Source of the DNA: Bacteroidota bacterium
Lineage (GTDB): Bacteria; Bacteroidota; Bacteroidia; Bacteroidales; Porphyromonadaceae
Reading direction: 5' to 3'
DNA length: 64,000 nucleotides
NCBI GenBank assembly: GCA_023395395.1
Contig: JAEWZH010000020.1
Span: forward strand, 1-64,000
A program made the position numbers and the translations under genes. Position 1 is the first letter of the stretch; every line of letters starts with the position of its first letter. Shown here in pieces: positions 41,229 to 49,508 of the stretch. Under the pieces are notes generated by a model. That model searched no databases, was not told the origin of the DNA, and saw only the letters and a list, made by a program, of their open reading frames with translations.

Positions 41229-42554
41229 TTTGCGTAGTACTCTGTGATACCTATAGATAAGTAGGGAAGAGAGGATAGTGAAGCCCACAATAAAGGCGCT
41301 CCAGATACCGACGATGCCATAGCCCAACACAAATCCAAATACATAAGCCATAGATATAGTGACGCCTAGGTAGCAGAAAGCAGCTGCCCAAGCAGTAAAC
41401 TTTACATCCTGTAGACCTCGGAGGGCATTGGAAAATAGTATCTGTAGCATATCGCTCAGCTGGTAAGCAATCAGAGGAAATATGACTAGAGCCGCCAGTT
41501 CTACTACCTCTATGTCATTTGTAAATATCTTGGGGATATACTTGCGGAATAGGAGTAAAAAGGTCATTACGGTCAATGCCATGGTGAGCTGTATTTTGAA
41601 TCCAGCACGTACCACACCCCTAATTTCTTTGGGATTTTTGAGCTCGTAAAAGCGCCCGACTCTAATCATTACTGCTGCAGACATTCCATAAAACATTAGG
41701 AATCCAAGCGTACTTACGGTATTGACGATTTGATGTGCTGCAAGTTCGATAGTCCCAATCCATCCCACCAGAATTACAGCGATACTAAATGAAGCGGTTT
41801 CCATACCCAACTGTAGTGCCGAGGGTATGCCTATCTTTCCAAGTTTTTCGATCGAAGAGCGCTCGATATGTCCTGTTGTTGCTCTATTCTCTTCGAAAAT
41901 ACTTTTGAATCGCTTTGTCCAATGCACTTCGTACACTAGTATCAATAGCATCAAAAGTCGAGACAATAAGGTCGAAAGTCCTGCCCCAATCAGACCAAGC
42001 TCAGGAAAACCTAGTTTGCCAAAGATGAGTAAGTAATTAAAGATGATATTGACTATATTGGAGATGATAATTGCCATCATGCCTACCTTCGTATTACCAG
42101 TGCCGTCTACAAACTGCTTGTATCCGTAAAAGATAATCAGTGGTATGATGCTGATGAGATGGATTCTGTAGTAAGGTTTGATCAAATGAAGTAACTCTTC
42201 AGGTTGTTTAAACCAATGTATATTGGCAAGGCAAACCCACATGGCAAGGGTAATCAAGAGCCCCATCAATAGATTGAGGAGAGTGCTGCTCTTGAGTAAT
42301 GTCTTCAATTTGCCATTGCGAGTCGCAAACGAACCAGAAGCGAGAGGCGTGAGTCCATAGCTAAAGCCCATAGCAAAGACAAAAGCAATATTGATGAACC
42401 CATTGACAAAAGAGGCGGCAGCCAGTTCCTGAGTCCCGTATTGCCCCACCATGATATTGTCGATAAATCCGACTACAATCACCCCCATTTGCCCTAGCAT
42501 AATAGGCGTGCCAAGTCTCAGAATCTCCTTTGTATGATTACTTTGCCTAGCCAT
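41211..42554 (-). CDS. MATE family multidrug/sodium efflux transporter
   Basis: The 447-residue protein has about twelve membrane helices and typical MATE sequence: LRLGTPIMLGQMGVIVVGFIDNIMVGQYGTQELAAASF at the N-terminus and a repeat-related second half starting GIPSALQLGMETASFSIAVILVGWIGTIELAAHQIV. These export cationic drugs or metabolites in exchange for Na+ or H+. The substrate is unknown. Its last 18 nt overlap the end of comF on the other strand. A terminator for the neighbouring tRNA-Arg genes lies 24 nt upstream of its start. Confidence 0.93.
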   Translation of the reverse strand: MARQSNHTKEILRLGTPIMLGQMGVIVVGFIDNIMVGQYGTQELAAASFVNGFINIAFVFAMGFSYGLTPLASGSFATRNGKLKTLLKSSTLLNLLMGLLITLAMWVCLANIHWFKQPEELLHLIKPYYRIHLISIIPLIIFYGYKQFVDGTGNTKVGMMAIIISNIVNIIFNYLLIFGKLGFPELGLIGAGLSTLLSRLLMLLILVYEVHWTKRFKSIFEENRATTGHIERSSIEKLGKIGIPSALQLGMETASFSIAVILVGWIGTIELAAHQIVNTVSTLGFLMFYGMSAAVMIRVGRFYELKNPKEIRGVVRAGFKIQLTMALTVMTFLLLFRKYIPKIFTNDIEVVELAALVIFPLIAYQLSDMLQILFSNALRGLQDVKFTAWAAAFCYLGVTISMAYVFGFVLGYGIVGIWSAFIVGFTILSSLLIYRYHRVLRKLQEDV

Positions 42555-42577
42555 AGTCTTTATTTTTCACGCAATAA

Positions 42578-42608
42578 AAGGCAAACTATCCGATGGACGG
42601 TTTGCCTT
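42578..42608 (-). terminator. Terminator of the tRNA-Arg pair
   Basis: AAGGCAAAC (42578-42586) pairs with GTTTGCCTT (42600-42608), and the minus strand continues TTTTATT. Confidence 0.8.
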
Positions 42609-42614
42609 CCTCTG

Positions 42615-42688
42615 TGACCACGACAGGATTCAAACCTGTAACCTTCTGATCCGTAGTCAGATGCTCTATTCAGTTGAGCTACGTAGCC
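42615..42688 (-). tRNA. tRNA-Arg (anticodon ACG), copy 2
   Basis: On the minus strand the acceptor GGCTACG pairs with CGTGGTC, and the anticodon stem TCTGA/TCAGA encloses CTACGGA with ACG. The A34 would be deaminated to inosine by TadA to read CGU, CGC and CGA. It is nearly identical to the copy at 42716, 27 nt away. Confidence 0.94.
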
Positions 42689-42715
42689 GTATGATTATGT
42701 CTCACTATACGATAG

Positions 42716-42789
42716 TGACCACGATAGGATTCAAACCTATAACCTTCTGATCCGTAGTCAGATGCTCTATTCAGTTGAGCTACGCGGCC
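42716..42789 (-). tRNA. tRNA-Arg (anticodon ACG), copy 1
   Basis: Same fold and anticodon as the copy at 42615, with a few compensated changes (acceptor GGCCGCG and a T-arm C to T pair change). It is the first gene after the promoter at 42814, and the two are probably cut from one precursor. Confidence 0.94.
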
Positions 42790-42813
42790 ATTTGTTGGCT
42801 TCTTAACCGTCTG

Positions 42814-42845
42814 CAAAGATACCAATATTTCTGAGAATCCCCAAT
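42814..42845 (-). promoter_or_regulatory. Promoter of the tRNA-Arg pair
   Basis: On the minus strand, TATCTTTG (42814-42821) is preceded by ATTG (42842-42845) at 20 nt spacing. Confidence 0.65.
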
Positions 42846-43031
42846 GTTTCTCCGTTTTTATTTTTTTTTAGGGCGCATTCCAGTCCTTAGCGCAACGATC
42901 ATTCATGTTTAGAAAAAAGACTTTGTATGGGGTTCTAAATCTCTGTCTTATTTTGCAACCCCTCTTGAAACAGTACTTCGAAATACTTCAATAGTATTAG
43001 CTATTCTAGTGCATAAGCTACAAAGGAGATC

Positions 43032-43119
43032 GTCTCACGGTAGAGAGAATCTAGTCTCTCAGTAGAGAGAATCTAGTCTCTCAGTAGAGAAAAACTTGTC
43101 TCTAGGAAGATAAAAACAA
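43032..43119. repeat. 22-bp tandem repeat array C (four units)
   Basis: GTCTC motifs start units at 43032, 43054, 43076 and 43098, exactly 22 bp apart. The best units read GTCTCTCAGTAGAGAGAATC plus TA, and the last is degenerate. The unit aligns with arrays A and B. It lies in the intergenic stretch between the divergent tRNA-Arg and tRNA-Pro units. In the rest of 42846-43360 I see no gene or recognisable RNA. Confidence 0.93.
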
Positions 43120-43360
43120 TTGTCTTTTCACCGACAGATACTCAGCTCACAGGATCGACGTGACTCGCTCCTTTTTAAGCATACATCAATTGTATATTTA
43201 TTCTTGATTAAGATGGCTGTACTTCCTTTTCATGACATGTAAAAGTAACATATTTGAGCTTTTTACCCCTCCTCCCGCTGAAGCTAGACCACTGGAGGTT
43301 CCCCGTTTAATCACTTCGAGTTCACTTACTAATGAAAAATACGTCAAGGAGCCCCCTATG

Positions 43361-43393
43361 TTGTGGCTGATATTGATAATTATGGTATCTTTG
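43361..43393 (+). promoter_or_regulatory. Promoter of the tRNA-Pro / tRNA-Arg(TCT) unit
   Basis: TTGTGG at 43361-43366 and TATCTTTG at 43386-43393 are 19 nt apart, followed by the tRNA at 43409. Confidence 0.75.
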
Positions 43394-43408
43394 CAGGCAG
43401 AAAAAGTT

Positions 43409-43484
43409 CGGGATGTAGCTCAGTCCGGTTTAGAGTACACGTCTGGGGGGCGTGGGGTCGCTGGTTCGAATCCAGTCATCCCGA
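43409..43484 (+). tRNA. tRNA-Pro (anticodon GGG)
   Basis: The acceptor CGGGATG pairs with CATCCCG, typical of tRNA-Pro with C1-G72. The anticodon stem CACGT/GCGTG encloses CTGGGGG, giving GGG. The T arm is CTGGTTCGAATCCAG. It reads CCC and CCU. Confidence 0.93.
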
Positions 43485-43509
43485 CAGAGATATATAACAT
43501 TTATGGTTC

Positions 43510-43586
43510 GGTTGGGTAGCTCAGCTGGATAGAGCAATAGCCTTCTAAGCTATCGGTCATGGGTTCGAATCCCATCCCAATCACCA
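43510..43586 (+). tRNA. tRNA-Arg (anticodon TCT)
   Basis: The acceptor GGTTGGG pairs with CCCAATC, and the anticodon stem ATAGC/GCTAT encloses CTTCTAA with TCT. It reads AGA and AGG. The 3' CCA is encoded (43584-43586), unlike the other tRNAs in this cluster. A GC-rich terminator follows. Confidence 0.94.
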
Positions 43587-43591
43587 GTGTC

Positions 43592-43621
43592 GCGCGGGTG
43601 CCTATAGGCGCTCGCGCTTTT
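43592..43621 (+). terminator. Terminator after tRNA-Arg(TCT)
   Basis: GCGCGGGTGCC (43592-43602) pairs with GGCGCTCGCGC (43607-43617) including two wobbles, followed by TTTT. Confidence 0.85.
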
Positions 43622-43642
43622 CCGTGTTTTTTGTCATTGGTA

Positions 43643-43677
43643 CAAAAAAAAGTGATCCTGGAAAATATCCAAGACCA
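43643..43677 (-). terminator. Terminator after tRNA-Gly (minus strand)
   Basis: A 9-bp stem (43653-43661 with 43669-43677) is followed on the minus strand by a run of eight T (43643-43651). Confidence 0.8.
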
Positions 43678-43686
43678 CATAGAAAG

Positions 43687-43759
43687 AGCGGTAGGCGAGG
43701 TTCGAACTCGTGACCTTCGGCTTGGGAAGCCGACGCTCTACCAACTGAGCTACTACCGC
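43687..43759 (-). tRNA. tRNA-Gly (anticodon CCC)
   Basis: On the minus strand the acceptor GCGGTAG pairs with CTACCGC, and the anticodon stem TCGGC/GCCGA encloses TTCCCAA, giving CCC for GGG codons. It lies 15 nt downstream of tRNA-Leu, in the same unit. Confidence 0.93.
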
Positions 43760-43774
43760 AATTATACGCCCTAG

Positions 43775-43859
43775 TACCCGAAGCGGGACTTGAACCCGCA
43801 CAGCCATTGCTGGCCAAAGGAGTTTAAGTCCTTCGTGTCTACCATTCCACCATCCGGGC
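43775..43859 (-). tRNA. tRNA-Leu (anticodon TAA)
   Basis: An 85-nt class II tRNA on the minus strand with a long variable arm. The acceptor is GCCCGGA/TTCGGGT and the anticodon stem AAGGA/TCCTT encloses CTTAAAC with TAA. It reads UUA and UUG. A -7 element lies at 43880. Confidence 0.94.
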
Positions 43860-43879
43860 TTCTGATACCTATGCGGTGG

Positions 43880-43887
43880 CAAAGTTA
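43880..43887 (-). promoter_or_regulatory. -7 element of the tRNA-Leu/tRNA-Gly unit
   Basis: CAAAGTTA on the plus strand is TAACTTTG on the minus strand, 20 nt upstream of the tRNA-Leu 5' end. Confidence 0.55.
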
Positions 43888-43944
43888 CCTCAAATTCCTC
43901 AATCTAGCAATATCTGTCCTTACTTTTATTCGTACTGCCGAAAT

Positions 43945-44985
43945 TTAGTTGTGCGATTCTATCTCAGTGGGGAGGATACAGGATTCTATATTTCTCCTCA
44001 ACGAATACGGCATCTTTTCCCCATAACCGATACGTATGAGAACAGTGGGATATTCATTTGAGAGACCCAGTCTCTTCGCCATCTCCAAAGACAATTCACT
44101 TACTTCATTAGGTTGATTCAGATAGGCGTGTGAAATTTCCATTTTCGTGGTCATCAGCAGAATTCGCTCCAATGTCCTACCTAAGTCTATCCACTGTTCA
44201 ATTGTGTTTTTTGAAGTAGTAAACAGAATAAAATGAGAAGACGATTCTATCTTTTTTCTATCATTTTTGTTTTGAGCCCTCTCATTGATAGCTGTAGCAA
44301 TAATTGGTTTAGCGATAAAACGAGGAATATTAGGAGCTCCGAATACGGCATAGCTCAAACCGTCTTTCGTTGCATCCTGATGTTTTTTGTTGTAGCGCAT
44401 CCATAGTTGTAGCTCTTCCTTAAATTTCTTATTGCGCATTTGTATCCTATTACCAGCATAAACCATTTCAGAGATGACCTCGTATTCTGGTGTGCCATTT
44501 TTGAAGAAATGTACCCCTATACAGGATTCTGTACAGGAGCTCTTTAATAAGGCGATACTGTCATCAGGGACAAAATCACCATTATAGATGCTTCGATTTG
44601 TTTGTCTTATGGGTATTTGTGAAAATAAGGGTGATGCCATATTTAGACTATCTTTCGAAAGTGTGATTTTAATGACACCATTATCCGTGACAGTCACATT
44701 TTCCCTGTACCCCTTATGGTTTGCCGCAACACAGAGATTCTCGGTGGCACAACCGAGACTTACAAACAATTCTCTGTTGTCTGGATCCACGACCGGTAGC
44801 GATTTTGTGAAATCAGGGTAGATGTCTATCCCCGACTCATGTATTTTAAACAACCATGGCTGAGTGTTATGCCCAGATGGGGCTTTTATCGCATGTTCGA
44901 TCATAAACAGATAATCTGCATTTTGTGCTAGTACGTTATTCATTGTCCCTACGAATATGATAAATGTTACAAATATATTTTTCAT
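43945..44985 (-). CDS. Acg-family FMN-binding nitroreductase-like protein
   Basis: The 346-residue protein has the Acg/nitroreductase pattern: MIEHAIKAPSGHNTQPWLFKIHESGIDIYPD near the N-terminus, SLGCATENLCVAANHKGY, and a second half with IDLGRTLERILLMTTKM and PTVLIRIGYG. The first 20 residues look like a signal peptide ending LAQ. An alternative start at 44943 (MNNVLAQ) would remove most of it and reduce the overlap with the upstream tetR from 50 to 8 nt. It is probably regulated by that TetR. The region is visibly more AT-rich than its neighbours, suggesting acquisition. The substrate is unknown. Confidence 0.8.
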   Translation of the reverse strand: MKNIFVTFIIFVGTMNNVLAQNADYLFMIEHAIKAPSGHNTQPWLFKIHESGIDIYPDFTKSLPVVDPDNRELFVSLGCATENLCVAANHKGYRENVTVTDNGVIKITLSKDSLNMASPLFSQIPIRQTNRSIYNGDFVPDDSIALLKSSCTESCIGVHFFKNGTPEYEVISEMVYAGNRIQMRNKKFKEELQLWMRYNKKHQDATKDGLSYAVFGAPNIPRFIAKPIIATAINERAQNKNDRKKIESSSHFILFTTSKNTIEQWIDLGRTLERILLMTTKMEISHAYLNQPNEVSELSLEMAKRLGLSNEYPTVLIRIGYGEKMPYSLRRNIESCILPTEIESHN

Positions 44986-45574
44986 TGTTGAGCGTTTTCA
45001 TCCATAAGTCTATTATCAAATCTATACCCTTCTCTACCTGCTCCCATCCTTTGCTACTTTGTAAGTCGATACCATTGTATATCGGATTCTGTTCTTCCAT
45101 CAGAACCAGATAACTGATAGATGCAGAGATGATACTTGCCAAGGAAGCAACTTCCGTATTCTGAACACCTGTCAGTTGGCTAATGATTTTTACCAAATTA
45201 CAGCCATTATGCTCTCTCCTTTCACGTAAACGGCGAATATTTTCATTTTCCGTGAAGAGTTCCCACCTGTGCAATCGCTTTAGTGTAATATCACTTCTCA
45301 GTTGTATAATTTGTTCTCGGAATAGTCGTTTAAGACTTCCGGCTATGTCAGATGGGTTGATTATATCTACGTCCGTATTTGACCAATAATCTTTTTGAAT
45401 GAGATATTGTGTAATCAATTCATTGATTCCACCGAAATATCTGTATATGAGCATTTTTGAAATTCCTGCCCTTTGGGCTATTGCGTTCACCCCTATACCT
45501 TCAAAGCCCTCGTTTTCAATAATCTTTCCAACGGCTTCAAGTATCCTTTTTTCTGTAAGTTCCCTGTCTTTCAT
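44936..45574 (-). CDS. TetR/AcrR family transcriptional regulator
   Basis: The protein of about 212 residues begins MKDRELTEKRILEAVGKIIENEGFEGIGVNAIAQRAGISKMLIYRYFGGINELI, a textbook TetR helix-turn-helix N-terminus, and has a variable helical ligand-binding C-terminal domain. In-frame ATG codons at 45592 and 45637 are less likely because the promoter -7 element lies at 45611-45618. Two near-identical inverted 16-bp sites flank that element, which predicts autorepression. The downstream oxidoreductase overlaps it and is its likely regulated partner. Confidence 0.9.
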   Translation of the reverse strand: MKDRELTEKRILEAVGKIIENEGFEGIGVNAIAQRAGISKMLIYRYFGGINELITQYLIQKDYWSNTDVDIINPSDIAGSLKRLFREQIIQLRSDITLKRLHRWELFTENENIRRLRERREHNGCNLVKIISQLTGVQNTEVASLASIISASISYLVLMEEQNPIYNGIDLQSSKGWEQVEKGIDLIIDLWMKTLNNEKYICNIYHIRRDNE

Positions 45575-45592
45575 TTCGCTCCCAAATAGCAT

Positions 45593-45635
45593 GTTACCGA
45601 TAAGTAACAGCAAAGATACGTTATTTATCGGTAAC
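45593..45635 (-). promoter_or_regulatory. tetR promoter with paired inverted operators
   Basis: Site 1 (45593-45608) reads GTTACCGATAAGTAAC. Site 2 (45620-45635), read on the opposite strand, is GTTACCGATAAATAAC, identical at 15 of 16 bases. Each is itself a partial inverted repeat (GTTAC/GTAAC). Between them lies the minus-strand -7 element TATCTTTG (45611-45618). This arrangement fits two TetR dimers blocking the promoter. Confidence 0.75.
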
Positions 45636-45663
45636 ATACAAGAAAGATGTGACGGAGCTCTCT

Positions 45664-45696
45664 ATCCATCGAGTGGGGTTAGCCCCACTCAGTGGA
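45664..45696. repeat. Inverted repeat of unknown role
   Basis: An 8-bp perfect stem GAGTGGGG/CCCCACTC (45671-45678 and 45683-45690) extends after one mismatch by six more pairs. No gene ends here, and no T run follows on either side. In the rest of 45697-45972 I see no gene, only AT-rich sequence. Confidence 0.7.
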
Positions 45697-45972
45697 TGCT
45701 CATTTGATTACCTCGTGTGTACACTTACCGCTCGAAATATGGGAACTCTTGCGTAGACTTGTACTGCATGTGCAATTAAAATCTGATAGATGGATCAAAC
45801 TTATTTCTAGGAATAAATATACTTATTTGTATAGAAGATTTGTCGTATCCATACATTTTGGTGCCCTCAGCTACTAATCTCGCTTAGCCCTATTAGAGGT
45901 TGTCTTAAAAATTCTCCGATGGATTTCTCTGTCCTGTAGCACTGGAGGTTAAATAATTGAGGGGGAAATAAG

Positions 45973-45980
45973 TATCTTTG
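45973..45980 (+). promoter_or_regulatory. -7 element for the GH92 gene
   Basis: TATCTTTG lies 36 nt before the ATG at 46017. A weak AT-rich -33 region precedes it. Confidence 0.55.
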
Positions 45981-46016
45981 TGGTGAAGGTGTAATATATA
46001 TAATGTGTATAGATAA

Positions 46017-48257
46017 ATGAAGAGAAGAATAGGAATGCTATTGGTGGCAACACTTGGGCTCTTTGCTGTGACTGAGGCTCAAGAACGATTGGTGGACTAT
46101 GTACAGCCTTTTGTGGGGACGACCAACTTTGGCACGACTAATCCAGGTGCGGTGTTGCCTCATGGGATGATGAGTGTGGTGCCTTTCAATGTGATGGGAA
46201 GTGAAGAAAATCAGTTTGATAAGGATACTCGGTGGTGGAGCACCCCTTACGACTATACTAATACATACTTTACTGGCTTTAGTCATGTAAACCTTAGCGG
46301 TGTCGGATGTCCGGATATGGGGTCGCTTCTCTTAATGGCTACTACTGGCAGACTGGATGTAAACTATCGCAACTATGGCAGCAAATATACGGATGAGTCG
46401 GCATCTCCTGGATATTATACCAATAGACTGACGAAGTACAATATCCTCACGGAGGCGACTACCACGCTCCGAACAGGTATTACTCGCTTTACATTTCCAG
46501 AGGGGGAGAGCCATATCCTCCTCAATCTTGGTGAGGGGCTCACCAATGAAACGGGCGCAATGATCCGTCGGGTGAGTGAGACTGAGATCGAAGGCACGAA
46601 ATTGTTAGGTACCTTCTGCTACAATCCACAAGCTGTATTTCCAATCTACTTCGTAATGCAGGTGAGTAAGGCTCCTAAAAGCCAAGGATATTGGAAATTT
46701 CAGCGACCCATGAAAGGGGTAGAGGCTGAGTGGGATCAGGATAATGGAAAGTATAAGCTTTACACCAAGTATGCCAAGGAATTGGCAGGAGATGATGTGG
46801 GTGCATACTTTACGTTTGACACGCAGGAGGGCGAACAGGTAGAGGTGCGTTTGGGGGTCTCATTTGTGAGTATTGAAAATGCCCGAGAGAATCTAAGATT
46901 GGAGACTGAGGGCAAGAACTTTGCCGATATCCGTAAGGCAGCAGAGGAGACTTGGGAAGCAGACCTCAACCGAATACAAGTAGAGGGGGGGACTCTGGAG
47001 CAGAAACAAGTATTCTATACAGCACTTTACCACATACTTATACATCCCAATATCCTACAGGATGTCAATGGCGACTACCCCCAGATGGAGGGCGATAAGA
47101 TACTCAATGGGGAGGGACATAATAGATATACGGTGTTTTCTCTTTGGGATACGTATCGAAATGTCCACCAGCTACTCTCGCTTGTGTACCCAGAGCGACA
47201 GATGGATATGGTGCGCTCCATGGTGGCTATGTATGAGGAGCATGGCTGGTTGCCCAAGTGGGAGCTTTATGCTCGAGAGACTCTGACGATGGAGGGAGAC
47301 CCCGCTATCCCTGTGATTGTGGATAGCTACTTCAAGGGCTTACGTGACTTCGATGTAGAGCGTGCGTATGAAGCGATGTATAAGTCGGCAACCTCTGCAG
47401 GTGAGCATAACTTCCTGCGCCCTGACAATGACGATTATTTGGAGCTTGGCTATGTCGCCCTTAGAGGACAGTTTGACAACTCAGTATCGCATGCCCTCGA
47501 GTACTACGTGGCAGATAATGCGCTCTCCTTATTTGCCGATGCCCTAGGAAAAAAAGAGGATGCCAGACGATTTAGGACGCAAAGCCTAAAGTACAAAAAC
47601 TATTTCAGCAAGGAGTACGGTACCTTCAGACCAAAATTGCCGAATGGAGCGTTTCTAACCCCTTTTAATCCAAAGTTGGGAGAAAACTTCGAGCCTAATC
47701 CTGGGTTCCATGAGGGAAGTGCTTATAACTACAGTTTCTTTGTCCCCCATGATATAGCAGGACTCACCAAACTAATGGGAGGAAGGCAAAAGTTTGTCCG
47801 TGCACTACAAGCTATCTTTGATGAGGGGTACTATGATCCAACCAACGAACCCAATATAGCTTACCCTTATCTCTTCAGTTACTTCAGAGGCGAGGAATGG
47901 CGGACGCAGAAGATAGTGACCGAGCTACTTAGGAAGTACTTCACTACTTTGCCTAGTGGTATTCCCGGCAATGACGATACAGGGACCATGAGTTGCTGGG
48001 CATTGATGAGCATGATGGGCATCTATTCTGATGTGCCAGGAGTGCCAGAGTACACGCTCACAGCTCCTGCTTTTGATAGGATTACCATTAAACTCGACCC
48101 GAAATACCATGGGAGAGATCAGCTGGTGATTGAGGGGAAACCTGCTCAAGATAATCAATACATCAAAGAAATTCACTTAGGAGGGAAGAAGCTGAAAAGC
48201 CATCGCATAACACACAAGGAGTTGATGGAGGCAGGACACATTCAATACAAATACTAG
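46017..48257 (+). CDS. GH92 family alpha-mannosidase, exported
   Basis: GH92 enzymes are calcium-dependent exo-acting alpha-mannosidases that trim N-glycans. The 746-residue protein has a signal peptide (MKRRIGMLLVATLGLFAVTEA) and the family opening VDYVQPFVGTTNFGTTNPGAVLPHGMMSVVPFN. It also shows ALYHILIHPNILQDVNGDYPQMEG, the FSLWDTYRNVHQLLSLVYPE segment, EGSAYNYSFFVPHDIAGL and the C-terminal GNDDTGTMSCWALMSMMGIY. No lipobox is present, so it is periplasmic or secreted. There is no SusC/SusD pair beside it, so it is not within a visible polysaccharide-utilisation locus. The next gene follows after 6 nt. Confidence 0.92.
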   Translation: MKRRIGMLLVATLGLFAVTEAQERLVDYVQPFVGTTNFGTTNPGAVLPHGMMSVVPFNVMGSEENQFDKDTRWWSTPYDYTNTYFTGFSHVNLSGVGCPDMGSLLLMATTGRLDVNYRNYGSKYTDESASPGYYTNRLTKYNILTEATTTLRTGITRFTFPEGESHILLNLGEGLTNETGAMIRRVSETEIEGTKLLGTFCYNPQAVFPIYFVMQVSKAPKSQGYWKFQRPMKGVEAEWDQDNGKYKLYTKYAKELAGDDVGAYFTFDTQEGEQVEVRLGVSFVSIENARENLRLETEGKNFADIRKAAEETWEADLNRIQVEGGTLEQKQVFYTALYHILIHPNILQDVNGDYPQMEGDKILNGEGHNRYTVFSLWDTYRNVHQLLSLVYPERQMDMVRSMVAMYEEHGWLPKWELYARETLTMEGDPAIPVIVDSYFKGLRDFDVERAYEAMYKSATSAGEHNFLRPDNDDYLELGYVALRGQFDNSVSHALEYYVADNALSLFADALGKKEDARRFRTQSLKYKNYFSKEYGTFRPKLPNGAFLTPFNPKLGENFEPNPGFHEGSAYNYSFFVPHDIAGLTKLMGGRQKFVRALQAIFDEGYYDPTNEPNIAYPYLFSYFRGEEWRTQKIVTELLRKYFTTLPSGIPGNDDTGTMSCWALMSMMGIYSDVPGVPEYTLTAPAFDRITIKLDPKYHGRDQLVIEGKPAQDNQYIKEIHLGGKKLKSHRITHKELMEAGHIQYKY

Positions 48258-48263
48258 TGGTGT

Positions 48264-49505
48264 ATGGCTCTGGAGCGTGATTTGTCTAAGAAGTTTCTTT
48301 ATCTCGAGAATGGAAAGCTACGTCCCGTGGTGCTCATATCCTCGACGGGTATCGCACTGGGGGTATCGTTGATACTCCTCTCGCTCTTTGTGATACGAGG
48401 GTTTAAGCAGGAGGTGGAGCAGAAAATCAATCGTTTTGTCGGGACCATTCGTATTTCTAATCCGGATAATAATTACAATCAATACTCTATTCCACTGATG
48501 GTGAGTTCTGGGGCTAGATCGGAAATAGAATCGACCAGCCAGAAGTATTTCTCCGAAGCGAGAGTGACAGGATTTATTGACCAGATGGCCCTCGTAAAGA
48601 CAGACTCAACCTTCCGGGCAGTAGTGATGCACGGCGTGGACGAGGGGTACGATCAGGCTTTTTTTGAACAATATCTAGTGGAGGGTCGTCTGCCTAATCT
48701 AGGGCAACAAGGAGAGTTGCTGCTCTCACAAAAGATAGCGAACTATCTGGGCGTAGGCGTAGGGGATAATTTCCTCGCCTACTATATGGATGGCGAACGG
48801 GTAAAGGCTCGGAAATATGATGTCGTAGGACTTATCAATAGCGGGTTTGACAATTATGATGAGTATATCGCTCTTACTAGTATCTCTGAACTCCAAAATG
48901 TAAATGGCTGGTCTGACAACCAGGTGAGCGGCCTTACGGTGACACTTGATAGTCGTAGGGATGCTTCTAAGCTCTATGATGTATTATTTGGTGTGCTGGC
49001 AGACCGAAATAGTAGGCATGGTGAACGCTATGCTATGTTTACCGTAGAAGAGCTCAATTATAATTACTTTAGCTGGCTTGACCTGCTGGATGCCAATGTA
49101 TTATTAATTCTCGGGCTAATGATAGTGGTGGCTGCTATTACGATTATTACGGGGATCGTGGTATTGATATTGGAAAAGGTGCGAGCCATTGCTACACTCA
49201 AGGCACTTGGTCAGCGCAATCGCTCCATACAAAAGACGTTCTTACTGATGGCAAGAAACATCTTATTGAGAGGTATTATAATTGGGAATGTAATTGCACT
49301 GGTTGCAGGTGGGGTACAGTATTACCTCAAACTAATTCCACTTGATCCTAGTCAATACTACATGAGCCATGTGCCTATCTCTATCAACTGGCTCATACTA
49401 CTAGTGACTAATCTATCGGTATTCCTCTTGGTCTATTTGGTCGTCTTGATCCCTACTGCTATCATTGGTGGAATCAATCCATCAAAAACTTTGCGGTTTG
49501 ACTAA
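48264..49505 (+). CDS. FtsX/LolC-like ABC transporter permease
   Basis: The 413-residue protein has one N-terminal membrane helix (about residues 26-45), a large periplasmic MacB-type domain, and three C-terminal helices with the FtsX pattern (EKVRAIATLKALGQRNRSIQKTFL between them). It resembles the LolC/LolE permeases that release lipoproteins from the inner membrane. Its ATP-binding partner is not adjacent. It begins 6 nt after the GH92 gene and converges on tamL with only 3 nt between the stops. Confidence 0.87.
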   Translation: MALERDLSKKFLYLENGKLRPVVLISSTGIALGVSLILLSLFVIRGFKQEVEQKINRFVGTIRISNPDNNYNQYSIPLMVSSGARSEIESTSQKYFSEARVTGFIDQMALVKTDSTFRAVVMHGVDEGYDQAFFEQYLVEGRLPNLGQQGELLLSQKIANYLGVGVGDNFLAYYMDGERVKARKYDVVGLINSGFDNYDEYIALTSISELQNVNGWSDNQVSGLTVTLDSRRDASKLYDVLFGVLADRNSRHGERYAMFTVEELNYNYFSWLDLLDANVLLILGLMIVVAAITIITGIVVLILEKVRAIATLKALGQRNRSIQKTFLLMARNILLRGIIIGNVIALVAGGVQYYLKLIPLDPSQYYMSHVPISINWLILLVTNLSVFLLVYLVVLIPTAIIGGINPSKTLRFD

Positions 49506-49508
49506 ACG

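Noticed and set aside
43232..43519. 95-codon frame before and across tRNA-Pro
   Set aside because: It runs through the promoter and the tRNA gene, and has no coding character.
43559..43882. Several frames on both strands over the tRNA-Gly and tRNA-Leu genes
   Set aside because: They are shadows of structural RNA genes.
45894..45915. GAGGTTGTCTTAAAA resembling the end of some Bacteroidota insertion sequences
   Set aside because: There is no transposase, no matching opposite end and no target duplication; a single short likeness is not enough.
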